A DNA stretch of 64,000 bases, taken from assembly GCA_022616275.1 (NCBI GenBank), contig JAKEFB010000110.1:32138-96137 (forward strand), written 5' to 3'. Of this stretch, positions 40,133 through 49,630 are shown in pieces. The notes under the pieces are model-generated. The model had not been told where the DNA came from. It saw only the letters and a program-made list of their open reading frames with translations, and did no database searches. Each line of letters begins with the position of its first letter. The stretch's first letter is position 1. The translations under genes were made by a program, and so were the position numbers. Origin of the DNA: Chloroflexota bacterium. GTDB taxonomy: Bacteria; Chloroflexota; Anaerolineae; Promineifilales; Promineifilaceae.

Positions 40133-40780
40133 ATGAGCGAAGCCATTCGTATTCTCATTGCCGACGACCATACCCTCTTCCGCGAAGGGCTGCGCGCCCT
40201 GTTCCAGTCATTGCCTGATACTGAAGTGGTAGGGGAAGCCGACAACGGGGCGGCCGCCGTGGCCCAGGCCGAACAAATCCAGCCCGACGTGGTCTTGATG
40301 GATATCCAGATGCCGGGCGATAACGGCATTGAGGCGACGCGCCAGATTGTGCGCACCAGCCCGCACGTGGGCGTGATCATCGTCACCATGTTTGAAGATG
40401 ACGATTCTGTCTTTGCCGCCATGCGCGCCGGGGCGCGGGGCTACGTGCTGAAGGGCGCCGGCCAGGAGGAGATGGTCCGGGTGATCCAGGCCGTGGCGCG
40501 CGGGGAAGCGCTTTTTGGGCCGGCCATTGCTGCCCGGCTGCAAAAGTTCTTTGCCCAGCCCCGGCCGGCCGCTGCGGATGAGCTGTTTCCTGACCTGACA
40601 GAGCGGGAGCGCGAAATATTGGATTTGATTGCCCAGGGACGCAACAACACCAACATTGCCCGGACCCTGACCATCAGCGTCAAAACAGTGCGCAACCACG
40701 TCTCCAACATTTTCAGCAAGCTACAGGTGGCGGACCGGGCCGAGGCCATTATTCGAGCCAGAAACGCCGGGTTAGGCTGA
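40133..40780 (+). CDS. NarL/FixJ-type response regulator
   Basis: 215 residues from ATG 40133, 4 nt after the kinase stop. Receiver domain with DDH acidic pocket, phospho-Asp in PDVVLMDIQMPG (about 57) and Lys in GYVLKGA; C-terminal LuxR-type HTH LTEREREILDLIAQGRNN then IARTLTISVKTVRNHVSNI. Cognate partner of the adjacent kinase by position. Targets unknown. Confidence 0.93.
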   Translation: MSEAIRILIADDHTLFREGLRALFQSLPDTEVVGEADNGAAAVAQAEQIQPDVVLMDIQMPGDNGIEATRQIVRTSPHVGVIIVTMFEDDDSVFAAMRAGARGYVLKGAGQEEMVRVIQAVARGEALFGPAIAARLQKFFAQPRPAAADELFPDLTEREREILDLIAQGRNNTNIARTLTISVKTVRNHVSNIFSKLQVADRAEAIIRARNAGLG

Positions 40781-40793
40781 GAATCTGCTTAAG

Positions 40794-40823
40794 TTGCGAA
40801 TCTTCAACAGGTTCCCATATAAT
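40794..40823 (+). promoter_or_regulatory. Promoter of the 804-residue protein gene, leaderless spacing
   Basis: TTGCGA (40794-40799), 18 nt, TATAAT (40818-40823), then 7 nt to the GTG at 40831. The spacing equals that of the Mut7-C gene and of the Crp/Fnr gene. Confidence 0.5.
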
Positions 40824-40830
40824 CAGGTAT

Positions 40831-43245
40831 GTGGAGGCAAATCAACAGTACGCCCAGGCATCCATTAAGACGGCCGATAATTTGCGGACGATTGCCCAGT
40901 CGGCCATGATTCGCGACCTTTCTCGGCTGTCGCTGCCGGAGGTGGAAAGCGTCGTGGACGCGGTTTCGCGGGTCGTCCCGGCCGGGAACGTGCCCGGCGT
41001 CATTCTCAACGGGTTGGCCCGGCTGCCGGGCCGCCGGGCGCCGGCCAACGTCGTCAAGCGGGACATCAACCTGCTGTTTAAGGGCGTGGAAACGGCCCTG
41101 GACAAGGCCGTCTACAACGCCTTTTTCGCCGGCCCGGCGGCCGTCATTTGGGGCTACCAGAACCTGCTCAAGCTGGCCGGCAAGAACCTGGACGAGGCTT
41201 TCCCGGAGGGAGTCTGGCAATTTTACGTGGATTACGCCCTGCGGGAGGACACAGCCCGCCACGCCAACGAAACGCGAGGCTTTGACGCCCGGCTGCGGCA
41301 GCACAATATCCAACTGAACCCGGTAGACCGGGTGACGGCCTGGATCATGGCCGCCGTGCAGTGCCTGCACCAGTACAACGAATGGCTGGCCAACGAGTGG
41401 CAGGAGCGCACTTATATCTACCTGTTGGAAGAAATCAGCCAGGACCGGCCTGAGGCCGGCCGCTACGCCGCTATATACCGTGAATGGGAAAAGCAGCGGC
41501 CGTATGGACGGGGCAGCGACGCCGGCCCCCAAGACAACTACGCTGCTTATCGCCGCCTGAAGTTTGAGCAATTTCTGGCCCAGGCAACGCGGGATTTGAG
41601 TGATTCGCTCCATCGCGAGTGGCAGGCCCGCATCCAGGCGGCCGGCGACGACCTGGCTGCCTACCAGGCCCAAATGACTATGCTCGCCTACCTGGCACCT
41701 GGGCCTTATGGGGAGGCGCGCACACCTATTGACCTGGCCCAGGCCCACGTCGGCGTGATTCATCGGGGACGTTATTACCTGTTGCCGGTTTGTGAGCCTG
41801 GTACGGCGCGGCCGGTCCAGGTCACCACGGTGCGAGAGCAGGCGGCGGCTATCCTGTCCCAGTTAACGGGCCAATCGGCCGCCCCGTTGAGCGCACTGGC
41901 CCGGGTCAAACGGGCTGCCCTCTGCGAACTGCGGCGCGGCCTGAACCAGACGCTGGCCCAAAGTTTAGAAAAGCTGCGGCTGGCCCCCATTTTACTCAAT
42001 ACGGAACAGCGACCAGCCCAATTGCCGCTGTCGGAGCTGCGCCAGACGGAGCGAGGCATTGGTGACCACGCCCTGACGATCTTCGATACAGGCAAATCAT
42101 TTGTCTTTGATCAATCTCACATCTTTTTTGACGGCGCCTGGGGCGCAGCCCTGGCTGAAATCCTGACCCGGGAAGCGCTTTCCTGGGCCGTTTACTTGCA
42201 TCGCCTGCCAGCGCCGCAGCCCGGAATAACGGTGCTCAAGCCGCTCCTGCTGCCCTTTGAGCCGACGGAGCTGCGACTGGTGGAGCAGTCGCCCAGGGTC
42301 TCGCCAGAAATCGCCGCCGAAACGGACGGCGTCAAGCTGCAACCGGTGCTGACCCTGCGCCGGCTCTTCAAGCAGCGCAATGATTTCATTAACCTGACGG
42401 TCAACGACCTGCTGGTCTTGTTCCGGGCCATTCACGCCGTCACTTACCAGCCTGACCCGGCCGTTATCGCCCGGCTGAATGAGCTGGCCGACCGGCGAGA
42501 GACGCGGGAAGCAGCCAGGACGGCTCTGGCTTCGTTGAGAGAAACGGAAGAAATCCGGCCGGCAATCCTCATTCCTATTGACGTAAGCCGGCGTCTGCCT
42601 CGAGACCGCCTCTACCCGTTGGTCTTTGAAGTGCCGCTGCACGAGCTGGACTTATTGGAATTGCAGGAGCAGACCGTCCAGGCCCTGGAGGCTTACGAGC
42701 AGGCTGGCGGCGACCGCAGCGACGAGTACGCCCGGTTCGACCAGTTGCAACGCACCTACCTGGCTGTTCTGGCCGGCTTTGGCGACGTGTTGAGCAAGGC
42801 TAAAGAGATTGCTCTGAAAGGCGAGAGCGCCAGCGTGGGCACGATCAAGCTGCTGGCCCACATTCCCATCCCCATCCAGCGTTTGCTGGATAAGATTCCC
42901 GGCCGCTTTGACGTGCTCAACGACCTGATTAAAGGGCGCGAGGTCTTTTCCAACGTAGGAGCGGTGGTGGCCAGCAGCTCCCTGACTCGTTTCAGCACGG
43001 CTAAAGACGACAACGAGAAAAAGTCCCTGGCCTGGGGCGTGCTCACCGACGCCGAGGGGGCGATGCGTATTACCCTGCGGGACTTCCGCTACCACGTTGG
43101 GCCGCTGGTAGAGGCCGGCCAGCGGCAACTAGCCGAGAGCATCACCCAGCATTACCTGGATACCTATGCCCAGGAGTTCAACAAGTTTGTCCTTGACCTG
43201 CGACGGGTTACCATGGCCAGCCGGGAAACGAGAATGGTCCGCTAG
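40831..43245 (+). CDS. Large hypothetical protein (804 residues)
   Basis: GTG start at 40831, set by the TATAAT spacing. No signal peptide, no clear membrane segment and no recognised motif. Mostly helical; a notable stretch is WQFYVDYALREDTARHANETRGF (about 128-150), rich in acid and His residues and reminiscent of metal-binding helix bundles, but too weak to assign. A coil-prone Gln/Glu segment lies near 605-640. It is a single gene on its own promoter between a two-component system and a convergent MscS gene. Function unknown. Confidence 0.75.
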   Translation: MEANQQYAQASIKTADNLRTIAQSAMIRDLSRLSLPEVESVVDAVSRVVPAGNVPGVILNGLARLPGRRAPANVVKRDINLLFKGVETALDKAVYNAFFAGPAAVIWGYQNLLKLAGKNLDEAFPEGVWQFYVDYALREDTARHANETRGFDARLRQHNIQLNPVDRVTAWIMAAVQCLHQYNEWLANEWQERTYIYLLEEISQDRPEAGRYAAIYREWEKQRPYGRGSDAGPQDNYAAYRRLKFEQFLAQATRDLSDSLHREWQARIQAAGDDLAAYQAQMTMLAYLAPGPYGEARTPIDLAQAHVGVIHRGRYYLLPVCEPGTARPVQVTTVREQAAAILSQLTGQSAAPLSALARVKRAALCELRRGLNQTLAQSLEKLRLAPILLNTEQRPAQLPLSELRQTERGIGDHALTIFDTGKSFVFDQSHIFFDGAWGAALAEILTREALSWAVYLHRLPAPQPGITVLKPLLLPFEPTELRLVEQSPRVSPEIAAETDGVKLQPVLTLRRLFKQRNDFINLTVNDLLVLFRAIHAVTYQPDPAVIARLNELADRRETREAARTALASLRETEEIRPAILIPIDVSRRLPRDRLYPLVFEVPLHELDLLELQEQTVQALEAYEQAGGDRSDEYARFDQLQRTYLAVLAGFGDVLSKAKEIALKGESASVGTIKLLAHIPIPIQRLLDKIPGRFDVLNDLIKGREVFSNVGAVVASSSLTRFSTAKDDNEKKSLAWGVLTDAEGAMRITLRDFRYHVGPLVEAGQRQLAESITQHYLDTYAQEFNKFVLDLRRVTMASRETRMVR

Positions 43246-43262
43246 CTGCCAGCTTTTATACC

Positions 43263-43312
43263 TGACAAGGTGACAAGGTGAGGGTCGCTCTACGAGCGGG
43301 GTGACAAGGTGA
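43263..43312. repeat. TGACAAGG tandem repeat split by a hairpin
   Basis: Two 8-bp units (43263-43278), a small CGCTC/GAGCG hairpin, and another TGACAAGG at 43302-43309. Lies between the convergent unknown gene and the MscS gene. Confidence 0.5.
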
Positions 43313-43365
43313 AGAAAACGGCAGCGGGCAAGTTGATTCGAGCCAACCGGCCGCCAGGTTGAGAG

Positions 43366-44301
43366 CTACTTCGCTGCCTTCCTCTGTGAATCTCTATATT
43401 CCTCCGGGGTTAGCTGGATTTCCGTATGGGTGGGGAACGGGATGACAATCCCTGTCCGGGCAAAGGCGCGCTGAATGGCGATGACGGCCGGATGGGTGGC
43501 GGTAAAAGGATTGGTCACCCGGGTGTCAATCCAGTAGCGGACGGTGAAGTCTATGGAGGAGGCGTTGAAAGTGTGAAAATACAGGTCCGGCGGCGGGTCT
43601 TCCAGCACGTCAGGCAGCGCCCGGATGGCCTGTAGGGTCACGTCGTGGACTTCTTCCAGGTTACTGTCGTTGGCCACGCCGACCGTCAGGTTCATCCGCC
43701 AGGTGGCCTGGCGGCTATAGTTGATGATGGGGGTGGTAAAGACCTTGGCGTTGGGAATCAGCACGTTGTGGCCGTCCCGGGTGTAAAGCTCGGTGGAGCG
43801 CAGGTCAACGGAACGGACGTTGCCAACAAAGTTCTCTACCTCGATAAGGTCTCCCAGTTCAAACGGTTTATTGATGAGCAAGAGCAGGCCGGCAACCACG
43901 TTCTGGCTGATGTCTTGCAGGGCGAAGCCGACGGTGAAACCCAGGATACCCAGGCCGGCCAGGAAGGCAGTCAGTTCAAATTCGACCTGGCGCAGGGCGG
44001 CCACAGTCCCCAGGATAATGATGGCCCAGCGGGTGATGAGAAAGGTCAGAACCACAGTCGCCGGGTCCGCCCGGCGCTTTTCCATGATCCGGCGCAGCAC
44101 GTGGCTGATAAGGTTGGCCAGGTATAGGGAGACGACGAACATCACCAGCGCAGCCACGATTTTGGGTAGGAATAACAAGAACTCGGCCGTCACTTCTTCC
44201 AACGCCCCGGGTAAACGGGAAGGCGTGGCCGTGCCAGTGCAGGCGACCAAGACAGCCAGGCCCAAAAGTAACCAGGTGAAAAATAAACAATTTTTGAACA
44301 T
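43366..44301 (-). CDS. MscS-family mechanosensitive channel
   Basis: 311 residues; GAAGGAGGG precedes ATG 44301. A lipobox-like LAVLVAC at the N-terminus, then three helices; the pore helix and beta domain follow with the MscS signature AGLGILGFTVGFALQDISQNVVAGLLLLINKPFELGD. It would open under membrane tension and protect against osmotic downshift. The possible lipoprotein-type start is unusual for MscS and may just be a hydrophobic N-terminus. Confidence 0.92.
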   Translation of the reverse strand: MFKNCLFFTWLLLGLAVLVACTGTATPSRLPGALEEVTAEFLLFLPKIVAALVMFVVSLYLANLISHVLRRIMEKRRADPATVVLTFLITRWAIIILGTVAALRQVEFELTAFLAGLGILGFTVGFALQDISQNVVAGLLLLINKPFELGDLIEVENFVGNVRSVDLRSTELYTRDGHNVLIPNAKVFTTPIINYSRQATWRMNLTVGVANDSNLEEVHDVTLQAIRALPDVLEDPPPDLYFHTFNASSIDFTVRYWIDTRVTNPFTATHPAVIAIQRAFARTGIVIPFPTHTEIQLTPEEYRDSQRKAAK

Positions 44302-44460
44302 GGACCCTCCTTCGACACTCTGGTCCGTTTTCGCTCTGGCCGGTGGATGGAGTAGAATAGAATAACCGGCCGGCCGTGGAACAGATTGACACTATTTTGC
44401 AAGAGAATGAGCCGGCCGGCTACATGTTGAGTATAGAGCGAGAGTGAGAGGTTTTGGTTT

Positions 44461-46197
44461 ATGCGGGGCGATAGTCTGATAGGCAAACAACTCGACGAAT
44501 ACCGCCTGGAAACCCTGTTGGGTCAGGGTGGGATGGCGCGGGTTTACCGTGCCGTAGACACCCGCCTGAAAAGGTACGTGGCCATCAAGGTCATTGACGT
44601 CCACTTTCGTAGCGACCCTGAGTACGCCCGTCGGTTTGAGCGTGAAGCCCAGGCAATTGCCCAACTGGACCACCCCAACATTGTGGGCCTCTATCGCTAT
44701 GGTGAAGACCAGGGCGTCTTTTACATGGCCATGCAGTACGTCGAGGGCTCTGAATTGCAGACGACTCTCGACAATTACGAGGCCAAGGGCGAATTTATGG
44801 ACCCGGAGGAGACCGGCCGGATTATCCGCGAAGTGTCCCTGGCCCTGGACTACGCCCATAGCAAGGGCGTTATCCACCGGGACATTAAGCCGTCCAACAT
44901 CTTGCTCAACGCCGGCGGCCGGGCGATCCTGACCGACTTTGGCCTGGCCCTGCTGTCCACGGTCGGCACGCGGGGGGAGATTTTCGGGACGCCGCAATAC
45001 ATTGCCCCGGAGCAGGCCATCTCTTCGGCCGGGGCTGTGCCGCAAAGCGATTTTTACGCCGTGGGCGTGATCCTGTATCGTATTTTCACCAGAACATTAC
45101 CTTTTGACGGCCCCGATCCCCTGGAAGTGGCCATGCGGCACATGACCGAGCCGCCCCGGCCGCCCCGGCAAATCCGGCCGGAGATTAGCCCGACGCTGGA
45201 GGGGGTGATTCTGAAGTCACTGGCCAAAGAACCACGGGAACGTTACCCCAACGGCGCGGCGCTGGCCGAGGCCCTGAGCAAAGCGTTGCACCACCCTCAG
45301 AGCCGGCCGTTGACGATGATGAAACCCTCTTTTTCTATTGTCCAGCAGGTCTTTCGGGATATGGAGGCGCTGCCTCCCCTGCCGGCCGGCGCGTCGCTGC
45401 CGGCCGAGCGGGAAACCCGACCGCCGGAAGTGGTCGTCTCACCGGCTACCGGCCCTCTGTCGCCCGGCGGTCGGCGCGCCACTCCAGCGCCAACCCCGGC
45501 CCGCCCGGCCAATCCTCCACCGCCAGTCGAGGTGACCGGGGTGACAATGCCCCCTGGCCCATCACCCACCCCGGCCAGGAGAAGCTCTGCCATGTGGTTG
45601 GGGGCAGGGGGAGTGGTCGTTTTCCTGCTCCTGTGCGTTTTCCTGGTGCTGGCCGGGGCACTGTTGGCGCTAGGTGACGAGCCACCTTCATCGGACGACG
45701 GCGAAACACCTGTATCCGAGGAAACGACTTCGCCCGCAGAAGTAACCAGCGCGGTGATCGGCCAACCCGGCGTAGAGGAAACGGCCGAAGTGGAATCCAT
45801 CCCGGCTGTGGAGGCCACCGATACGCCTGACCTCCTGGTTTATCGGCTCTTTATTGCTAAAAATGGGGAAGATAGCCTTTATTTAATGAATACCTCCCAG
45901 CACCCTCTGCCACTAGAGAATATCCGCCTGGGTGACGAAGAGGACGGCCTATCAGGCGAGGAGTGGGAGTTGGAGCGATTACCGGTGAATGAGTGTGTGG
46001 CCGTTTGGAAAAGCAGCGGCCAGCCCAAGCCACCCAACCTGAACTGCGAGCCGATGGGCGAACGGTTAGAACGGAGTCCCCGGGACGCCTTTTGGAAAGA
46101 AACGTTCACCGTTTACTTTGAGGGAGAACGGGTAGGAGACTGTTCTGCAGATCAGAGCGAATGCGAAATCACTTTTCCCATTTCACTGGATGATTGA
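44461..46197 (+). CDS. Membrane-bound Ser/Thr protein kinase (PknB-type)
   Basis: 578 residues. Kinase domain 10-275: GQGGMARVYRA glycine loop, AIKV lysine, HRDIKPSNILL catalytic loop, DFGLAL, and APEQ. A Pro-rich juxtamembrane linker (about 305-375), one helix WLGAGGVVVFLLLCVFLVL (about 380-405), then an outside domain resembling a lamin-tail-like fold (LFIAKNGEDSLYLMN, ERLPVNECVAVWKS). Likely a surface sensor kinase. No cognate phosphatase is next to it. Confidence 0.92.
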   Translation: MRGDSLIGKQLDEYRLETLLGQGGMARVYRAVDTRLKRYVAIKVIDVHFRSDPEYARRFEREAQAIAQLDHPNIVGLYRYGEDQGVFYMAMQYVEGSELQTTLDNYEAKGEFMDPEETGRIIREVSLALDYAHSKGVIHRDIKPSNILLNAGGRAILTDFGLALLSTVGTRGEIFGTPQYIAPEQAISSAGAVPQSDFYAVGVILYRIFTRTLPFDGPDPLEVAMRHMTEPPRPPRQIRPEISPTLEGVILKSLAKEPRERYPNGAALAEALSKALHHPQSRPLTMMKPSFSIVQQVFRDMEALPPLPAGASLPAERETRPPEVVVSPATGPLSPGGRRATPAPTPARPANPPPPVEVTGVTMPPGPSPTPARRSSAMWLGAGGVVVFLLLCVFLVLAGALLALGDEPPSSDDGETPVSEETTSPAEVTSAVIGQPGVEETAEVESIPAVEATDTPDLLVYRLFIAKNGEDSLYLMNTSQHPLPLENIRLGDEEDGLSGEEWELERLPVNECVAVWKSSGQPKPPNLNCEPMGERLERSPRDAFWKETFTVYFEGERVGDCSADQSECEITFPISLDD

Positions 46198-46273
46198 GAT
46201 TGGAGATTTGTATGGTGATTGTAGCGCCGAGAAGCCGCTTTTTGCTCCCTGTCCCGTTAAAAGTTCGCAAGAA

Positions 46274-48070
46274 TTACAGCAGGTGAACCTGCCCTGTATT
46301 GCCGTTCACCTCGATGAACCGGCCGTTGTCAATGGCGGCCGTGGCCTGGCCAACTCCGACGACGGCCGGAATGCCGTATTCCCGGGCCACGATAGCGCTA
46401 TGACTGAGGACACCACCCACATCCGTAACGACGGCCGCCGCAATGGCAAATAGAGGCGTCCAGGGGGGGAGGGTGGCTTTGGCCACCAGCACCTCGCCAG
46501 GCTGCAACTGCCCGGCATCGGCCAGCTTCCGGACAACCCGCGCCCGGCCGCGCACACACCCAGGCGACCCGGCATGGCCGTATAACGTCTTCCCTGGCAC
46601 GGGCCGGCCGGGCGCCGCCGGAATGAGTGGTTCGCCGGTCACCCTGGTGAAACTACGTACGAAAGGATCATCCGGTAGCGGCAAGAGAGGCATCGCGCCA
46701 ATGGCTGGCGGCGGTGTCACCAGGCTAAAACGGGCCTCTTCCGCCTGGCGATTTCTCACAATAGCCTGCCAGTCAGCTTTTGATTGGCCCAGGGCTGCTT
46801 CTCGAATCTCATTTACGACCAGGTAGAAAATATCTTCGGGCCGCTCAAGCAGCCCGGCCTCGGCCAAACGGCGACCACACGTCAGGACAACCCGGCGGAC
46901 CTGGGCCATGGCCTGCTGATCAATCCAGAAGTTGTGTTCTTCATGGAGAAAAGCGGCCGTTTGTGCGGCCTTTAGCATCCTCTCAAACCGCTCGACAACT
47001 GCCTGAGGCTGTCCGTTTAGCCGCTCCTGGACCTGGACCAGCGCCTGTTCCCGTTCGGCCACCCGGCAATGGAATTCGGCCTCAAAGTCATAGTCGGGCC
47101 GGGCCAGGTATTCTCGCAGGCTTTTCAACAAAGGGGCAGGCTCTTCTCGCCAGCTTGGCTCACTGAGGCCATCGGTCAACTGGCCGCGCTGACCGTAACT
47201 GCCCAAAAAGGCCTGCCATTCGACCAAAAAAACCTGCCCCTCGGCCGACTGCTGTAGGGCTGGAACAAGCCGCTCCACTGCTTCCTGTTCTACCAGCCGG
47301 CAGACCAGTGGCATGGTCAGCGCCTGGCGGCTCAACCGCCATAACGCCCGTTCGGCCTGAAGGAAGGCATTGTCAAGGCCCTGTAGCAGCCGGAAAGGGC
47401 CAAAAGGGTCGGCCTCGTCCCGGCCGAATAGCTCGCCGTACAGCTCGGCAAACAGATTGATGGCCAAGAATGAAGGGATGACCAGTTGCATATGGATTTC
47501 CCATACCCGCTCTAGCCATTGCAGACTATCTTCCAGGTGGGCCAGGAGTGAGGGGTGGGCGGCTCCTTCCAGATCAAAAGCTTCCCAACGGGCCAGGTGT
47601 TGGGCCAGTTCCGGCTGCCACTGATTAGACCAATAGTTGTCCAGGTCAGTGATCACCGGTTCAAGTTGCTCCATGTAGCCGCGAGTCAGGCCGGCCGTTA
47701 CCTTGCCTACCAGGCCATCAACAACCCCCGGAGCGAAACGTTGCAGCCAGTTCATCGCGTGAAGGACAATATCTGGCGGCGCGCCGGCCGGACGATAGCT
47801 GGTATACAGGTAGCTGTTGACCGGCAGAAACGCCAGTCGTACCGGCAGCCGGTACATTTCGGCCGTCCTGTTGAAGGCCCGGGCCACCTGGTCGCCCCAG
47901 ATAGAGGCGACCAGGGGTGGCACAGGTTCGGCAAAGTGGATCTTATCCAGCGTCCACAACAATCGCGCTTGCTTCGGGTCGGACCACTGCACGGGGAAGT
48001 CGGCCGGCGTAGGAATAGGCTGGCCCGGCGCCAGGGTAGGCATTGTTGTTGGGCCGCCTCGCTTTATCAT
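46274..48070 (-). CDS. PEP-utilising enzyme mobile-domain protein without ATP-grasp
   Basis: 598 residues. The C-terminal 90 residues are the phosphohistidine swivel domain of PEP synthase/PPDK: GSPGCVRGRARVV, VLVAKATLPPWTPLF, and TDVGGVLSHSAIVAREYGIP, with the phospho-His in SHSA. The N-terminal 480 residues are helical and resemble the middle of rifampin phosphotransferase-like proteins, but no ATP-grasp domain is present here or next door. Either a partner in trans supplies it or the protein has another role. Substrate unknown. Confidence 0.8.
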   Translation of the reverse strand: MIKRGGPTTMPTLAPGQPIPTPADFPVQWSDPKQARLLWTLDKIHFAEPVPPLVASIWGDQVARAFNRTAEMYRLPVRLAFLPVNSYLYTSYRPAGAPPDIVLHAMNWLQRFAPGVVDGLVGKVTAGLTRGYMEQLEPVITDLDNYWSNQWQPELAQHLARWEAFDLEGAAHPSLLAHLEDSLQWLERVWEIHMQLVIPSFLAINLFAELYGELFGRDEADPFGPFRLLQGLDNAFLQAERALWRLSRQALTMPLVCRLVEQEAVERLVPALQQSAEGQVFLVEWQAFLGSYGQRGQLTDGLSEPSWREEPAPLLKSLREYLARPDYDFEAEFHCRVAEREQALVQVQERLNGQPQAVVERFERMLKAAQTAAFLHEEHNFWIDQQAMAQVRRVVLTCGRRLAEAGLLERPEDIFYLVVNEIREAALGQSKADWQAIVRNRQAEEARFSLVTPPPAIGAMPLLPLPDDPFVRSFTRVTGEPLIPAAPGRPVPGKTLYGHAGSPGCVRGRARVVRKLADAGQLQPGEVLVAKATLPPWTPLFAIAAAVVTDVGGVLSHSAIVAREYGIPAVVGVGQATAAIDNGRFIEVNGNTGQVHLL

Positions 48071-48096
48071 GAGCTAAAATCCTTTTGAGGGAGACG

Positions 48097-48531
48097 CTAG
48101 GCTTCAAGTAGACTCTTTAATTTCTTCAAGTGGGCTTCGTTCCGTTGCCGGATATAGCGAGCCATCATCGGTTCAAGCAGCTTGAAGAATCCACGCATTT
48201 CTGGACGGGGAAGAGAAGTAACCTGCGTGCCCTGGCCTAGCGACTGGAAAAGATAACTTCCCTTTGGCTTCGCTGGCCCGGCCGCTTCGCCCTCGTAAGC
48301 GATTTTCCTGTTGGCCTCGTATTCCGTAATTTCAAACCTGGATTCGGCCGTTTGGCCGGGCATTTTCAGTATACAGTGGTATGTCGTCCCGACACCACTC
48401 GGTTGAGGCTTCAGTAGTCTGACTTCTTGAAAATCTGTTTCCCATTTGGGCATATTTTCAAAGTTTGCCACGAAGGCGAAGACTTCGGCCGTCGAACGGT
48501 TAATCGTTGTGCTGACTTCTACGTTTATCAT
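48097..48531 (-). CDS. SRPBCC (START-like) family protein
   Basis: 144 residues; AAGGAG is upstream. Helix-grip fold pattern: STTINRSTAEVFAFVANFENMPKWETDF at the start and a long C-terminal helix (FFKLLEPMMARYIRQRNEAHLKKLK). Binds a hydrophobic ligand in related proteins. It is the last of three small genes with two SnoaL-like genes upstream, 12 nt apart, so likely an operon. Confidence 0.88.
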   Translation of the reverse strand: MINVEVSTTINRSTAEVFAFVANFENMPKWETDFQEVRLLKPQPSGVGTTYHCILKMPGQTAESRFEITEYEANRKIAYEGEAAGPAKPKGSYLFQSLGQGTQVTSLPRPEMRGFFKLLEPMMARYIRQRNEAHLKKLKSLLEA

Positions 48532-48543
48532 CTGACTGACTCC

Positions 48544-48972
48544 TTAGTTACCACTCGGCATCACGCCCAGTTGTTGCAGCAGGCTGATTGAATCTTCGTT
48601 GGCCCAGCGCTCGACCACCTGGCCGTTGCTCAGGCGCATCAGGTAGATACCCTTGACGGCGATCCGTTTGCCGGCCGGCGGCGGCAGCCCCGGTAACTCA
48701 CCCAGGTGCGTACCGTAAAAAGTCCAATACAGGGCTACCCGGTCGCCCTCGGCCAGCAGGTCTTCAATGGCAAGCTGGCAATCGGGAAAGCCGGTCCGGC
48801 CGCCCAGCGCCCACTGGCGAAAACCTTCTCGCCCGGCCGGCAGCCCAGGCAACGGTGGGTTGTTATCCACAAACGCTTCGGCCACCAGCTCGTCAATGAC
48901 GGCCAGGTTGCCCTTATTCCACACTTCGTCTGCCAGGCGGCGGACAATCGCTTTGTTCTGTTCGGTTGACAT
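48544..48972 (-). CDS. SnoaL-like ester cyclase family protein
   Basis: 142 residues. Cystatin-like alpha+beta barrel: RRLADEVWNKGNLAVIDELVAEAFVDN start, FPDCQLAIEDLLAEGDRVALYWTFYGTHLGELPGLPPPAGKRI centre, VERWANEDSISLLQQLGVMP end. Typical SnoaL polyketide-cyclase fold; the catalytic Asp cannot be proven. Lies between SRPBCC and a second SnoaL gene, spacing 12-14 nt. Confidence 0.88.
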   Translation of the reverse strand: MSTEQNKAIVRRLADEVWNKGNLAVIDELVAEAFVDNNPPLPGLPAGREGFRQWALGGRTGFPDCQLAIEDLLAEGDRVALYWTFYGTHLGELPGLPPPAGKRIAVKGIYLMRLSNGQVVERWANEDSISLLQQLGVMPSGN

Positions 48973-48986
48973 GGCTCATATCTCCT

Positions 48987-49424
48987 TTAACTGGCCATTT
49001 CCGGGGCCGGAATAGCACCCAGTTGTTGCAACAGGCTGATCTGGTCGAAGAAAACGATGTGCTCGACAATTTTGCCATCCCGGATGCGATGCAGGTTCAT
49101 CCCGGAAATGGTAATCCGCCGGCCGGTGGCGGGGATTCCCTGAAACTCACCGCAGTGGGTAAAGCTCCAGCTCCAGCGCGTTAAGACACGGTCGCCTTCG
49201 GCTACCTGGTCGTGGACGGCAAGGTGATCGTCCCTAAAAGCCTCGGCAAACATATCAACCAGGTAGTTGTGGCCGGCGACATCCAGCGGTTGGGGGACAC
49301 CCGGAAAGTGGAAGACAGCATCCGGGGCATACACTTCTCGCCGGACGGCCCTGGCCGCTTCCTGCCCTTCATTGTAGGACTCCAACACCCGGCGTGGCAG
49401 CGCCTTAATTTGATCCGTTGACAT
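48987..49424 (-). CDS. SnoaL-like ester cyclase family protein (paralogue)
   Basis: 145 residues, first of the three-gene group. Same fold as its neighbour: RRVLESYNEGQEAARAVRREVYAP, FRDDHLAVHDQVAEGDRVLTRWSW, HIVFFDQISLLQQLGAIP. The two share the C-terminal SLLQQLG motif and probably arose by duplication. A third SnoaL gene is at 56101. Function unknown. Confidence 0.88.
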   Translation of the reverse strand: MSTDQIKALPRRVLESYNEGQEAARAVRREVYAPDAVFHFPGVPQPLDVAGHNYLVDMFAEAFRDDHLAVHDQVAEGDRVLTRWSWSFTHCGEFQGIPATGRRITISGMNLHRIRDGKIVEHIVFFDQISLLQQLGAIPAPEMAS

Positions 49425-49460
49425 CTTGTGCCTCCTTTCAGCAAAAGAAATAGGATTCTT

Positions 49461-49579
49461 GAGTTTAGAGTTCTGAGCCAGGTTATGGCCTTGCCAAAAC
49501 TCGGCTAGAGGGCAGACCAGCCTTTTCTTGCTCTAGCCGTGTTTTCGCAGTGCGAAAACCATGCTCTAGCTCTAAACTC
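49461..49579. other. Nested inverted repeats before the LuxR gene stop
   Basis: GAGTTTAGAG/CTCTAAACTC (49461-49470, 49570-49579), inside it GGCTAGAG/CTCTAGCC (49503-49510, 49531-49538), and the palindrome GTTTTCGCA-G-TGCGAAAAC (49541-49559). This 206-bp gap has no gene; it may terminate the LuxR transcript and carry the promoter of the SnoaL operon. Confidence 0.55.
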
Positions 49580-49630
49580 TACTGGCCAGATCATACGCCA
49601 GCCGGGGTGGCGGCACATCGTTAGAATTAA

